Assembly: GCA_036897485.1 (NCBI GenBank)
Contig: JAYMTF010002020.1
Coordinates: forward strand, 1-20,039
DNA from: Pelargonium nanum
Taxonomy: Eukaryota; Streptophyta; Magnoliopsida; Geraniales; Geraniaceae
Reading direction: 5' to 3'
Length of the DNA: 20,039 nucleotides
Shown piece by piece: positions 19,101 through 20,039 of the stretch. A program made the translations under genes and the position numbers. Position 1 is the stretch's first letter, and each line of letters opens with the position of its first letter. The notes beneath the pieces were generated by a model. The model did not search any database. It was not told where the DNA came from and saw nothing but the letters and a program-made list of their open reading frames with translations.

Positions 19101-19310
19101 TCCTGGGTGGTCCGACAAGGGTCGGCGCTTGCGGTTCATGGCGGCCTGAAGGGTTCCGGCAGGGCCAGGAATGAGATGCGACGACTGCGAGTGGGATTGT
19201 GAAGATACGGCGGCGGCGGCGGTGTGGTGGCGGCGGTTGCAAGGGCGGAGGAGAGAGGGGAGGTCGGAGTCGTCGGTGTCTAGTAGATTCCAAGATTCAT
19301 CATCTTCCAT
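16190..19310 (-). CDS. HROB: Homologous recombination OB-fold protein (HROB / DUF4539; C17orf53/MCM8IP homologue), seven exons, 379 aa
   Basis: Exons on the minus strand: 19310-18992, 18920-18838, 18233-18171, 18045-17944, 17754-17689, 16822-16744, 16617-16190 (TGA at the end). All borders are GT-AG and the phase is consistent. The N-terminus (ESWNLLDTDDSDLPSLLRPC) is followed by the family motif IPGPAGTLQAAM at 47-58, then STQEYLRKAVED and NPWLSAFNFL. Residues ~135-215 form the OB fold: VVAIIKSCTSNGLGDMMVTL, then DPTGTVGASIHRRVL, ISVGAVLVLKQVAIFSPSRS and YLNITLSNVVKVI. A long, charged, Asn/Gln-rich and probably disordered segment (about 240-360) precedes the conserved tail LPQWTEEQLEELFTFD. 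In animals HROB recruits and stimulates the MCM8-MCM9 helicase in recombination-linked DNA synthesis; the plant role is inferred. The ATG at 19310 gives the conserved N-terminus; upstream in-frame sequence has only a GTG. The gene is convergent with POT1. Confidence 0.92.
16823..17688 (-). other. HROB intron 5 (longest intron)
   Basis: The 866-bp AT-rich intron separates the end of the OB-fold exons from the exons of the disordered tail. No extra exon, repeat or RNA element is recognised. Confidence 0.6.
18573..18720 (+). mobile_element. Au-type SINE in HROB intron 2 (antisense to HROB)
   Basis: The segment reads GAGTCTTGGCGCAACAATAA, GG...TTGCTTTGTGGCATTCATG, GGAAACAGCCTTTAGGCAAA and AGCATGGTAAGG, then ends near CAATCGGGAG. 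This follows the Au SINE consensus: tRNA-like head GCCTTGGCGCAAC-GTAA, then GTGGAAACAGCCTCT-GCA-AA, GCAGGGTAAGG and a final GCGGGAG. The B box and the part after GTAAGG are strongly diverged and no T tail or flanking repeat is clear, so this is an old copy. Confidence 0.8.
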
Positions 19311-19435
19311 TTGGGTCACTCTCACAATTCAGAAGAGAAGCGCGCCAATCTATTATTGAAAAACATCAACAAATAGTTATAGTGTGTCCCTCGTTGAGGC
19401 TAAAACAAGCATCTATTAAAGCAAATCGCAGATAA
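19311..19435 (-). promoter_or_regulatory. HROB 5' region with E2F-like motif
   Basis: On the minus strand ATTGGCGC (19349-19342, within TTGGCGCGC) fits the degenerate plant E2F site WTTSSCSS. It lies about 32 bp upstream of the HROB start codon. E2F sites are typical of S-phase genes, which would suit a replication/recombination factor. No TATA box is evident. A single short match in a GC-poor region is suggestive, not proof. Confidence 0.5.
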
Positions 19436-20039
19436 CCCCTGCGGGATTACACCTAAAATAAAATAACTCTCATATATTTTCATCTTTGGCAAACAACCCC
19501 TTAAAGTTACAAATAGTGGTATTTTTCGTTAAGTCGGATGAAATTTGTAACAGAATCTAACATGTGCCATGCACTTGATGTGTAATTTTTTTAATGAAAA
19601 AACTATACATCTTCTCTTCTTCTTGTATTGATTGAACATTTTGGCGACCATATGAATTTTCTAGGCGTCAGAATCTGCATTTTTTCGCCGAATTTAATGA
19701 ACTTGAACCAAATCAGATCTAAACCGTTTTAAATCAAAATAAAACCAAATCAGATCTAAACCAAAATAAAACGAAATCAAATCTAAACAATACTAAAACC
19801 AAATTAAATCAAAATCAAACCAAATCAAACCATCGCCGAAGGTAAGCCGAGCTGGAGCGGTCGCCGTTCGTTGCTGGATCTAGGTTGGAGCGGTCACCGA
19901 CAGATCTGCACTTGGAGTCGGAGATGGAGGCTGTCGGAGCTGGAGCGGCCCGACACCATCGCGAACCTCGCCGATATCCTCTATCCAGCACCGTCGCGAT
20001 TCTCCGTGAGCGGAGATGCCACCGGCGGAGACGAGCGTG
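19436..20039. mobile_element. Candidate MULE-like element, cut by the window end
   Basis: The stretch 19475-19580 (AACAACCCCTTAAAGTTACA, ATAGTGGTATTTTTCGTTAA, GTCGGATGAAATTTGTAAC, ACATGTGCCATGCAC) resembles terminal regions of plant Mutator-like elements. It is followed by an AAACCAAATCAGATCTAAAC-type short repeat tract and then, from about 19830, by a sharply GC-rich segment resembling a captured gene fragment. The opposite terminus lies outside the window, so the identification rests on general resemblance only. The true left end may be near 19433. Confidence 0.35.
19707..19833. repeat. Degenerate short tandem repeat (AACCAAATCAGATCTAA type)
   Basis: Variants of AACCAAATCAGATCTAAACC recur several times with AAATCAAAAT linkers, ending with simple CAAACCAAATCAAACC. 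It looks like a slippage-prone low-complexity tract. No function is seen. Confidence 0.7.

Noticed and set aside
19311-19325. Upstream in-frame GTG as HROB start
   Set aside because: Plant nuclear genes start at ATG; the ATG at 19310 begins the conserved N-terminus.
1-20039. Interstitial telomere repeats, CRISPR arrays or bacterial features
   Set aside because: No tandem TTTAGGG arrays, no spacer-repeat arrays and no bacterial-type operons were seen; only the single telo-box before POT1.

Overview
This is a plant nuclear window, most likely a eudicot. The genes have GT-AG introns, the spacers are AT-rich, and there are plant promoter motifs (telo-box, TGGGCC/T site II). The proteins match plant POT1 and plant HROB, and the insertions are typical plant elements: a Mutator-like element with a captured kinase exon, an Au-type SINE, other tRNA-derived SINEs, RTE and L1 LINE pieces, and a solo LTR. 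All identifications come from reading the sequence; no database search was possible.

Layout. (1) 1-1396, + strand: the last two coding exons of a RanBP2-type zinc-finger protein. A 1.24-kb intron splits the zinc finger between its second metal-binding Cys and the residue before it. (2) 1397-5000: an intergenic stretch built largely of repeats. It holds a poly(A)-tailed retro-insertion (1999-2412), a short tRNA-derived SINE (~2850-2949), an array of about five ~130-bp tandem units (3159-3815), and a complete-looking 1110-bp Pack-MULE (3837-4946) with ~230-bp terminal inverted repeats and a perfect 9-bp target duplication. The Pack-MULE carries, on the minus strand, the 5' leader and first coding segment of an SRPK-type protein kinase. 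(3) 5000-14102, + strand: POT1 (protection of telomeres 1), reconstructed as ten exons encoding 463 residues. Its promoter and leader carry a telo-box and site II motifs. Intron 1 contains two diverged copies of a ~95-nt element with box C/D snoRNA features. The other long introns hold LINE and SINE debris. (4) 14103-16189: a convergent spacer with an L1-type LINE fragment and a solo LTR. (5) 19310-16190, - strand: a seven-exon gene of 379 residues for the plant homologue of HROB (homologous recombination OB-fold protein, DUF4539; partner of MCM8-MCM9). An Au-type SINE sits in its second intron and an E2F-like motif lies just upstream of the start codon. (6) 19436-20039: a probable further transposable element, cut by the window end.

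Biology. The two complete genes are convergent neighbours and both encode OB-fold proteins of DNA maintenance: POT1 at telomeres or telomerase, HROB in recombination-associated DNA synthesis. The sequence gives no evidence that they are co-regulated. The least explained item is the duplicated structured element in POT1 intron 1. The best documented event is the SRPK exon capture by a MULE whose end lies only 217 bp from the POT1 start codon.
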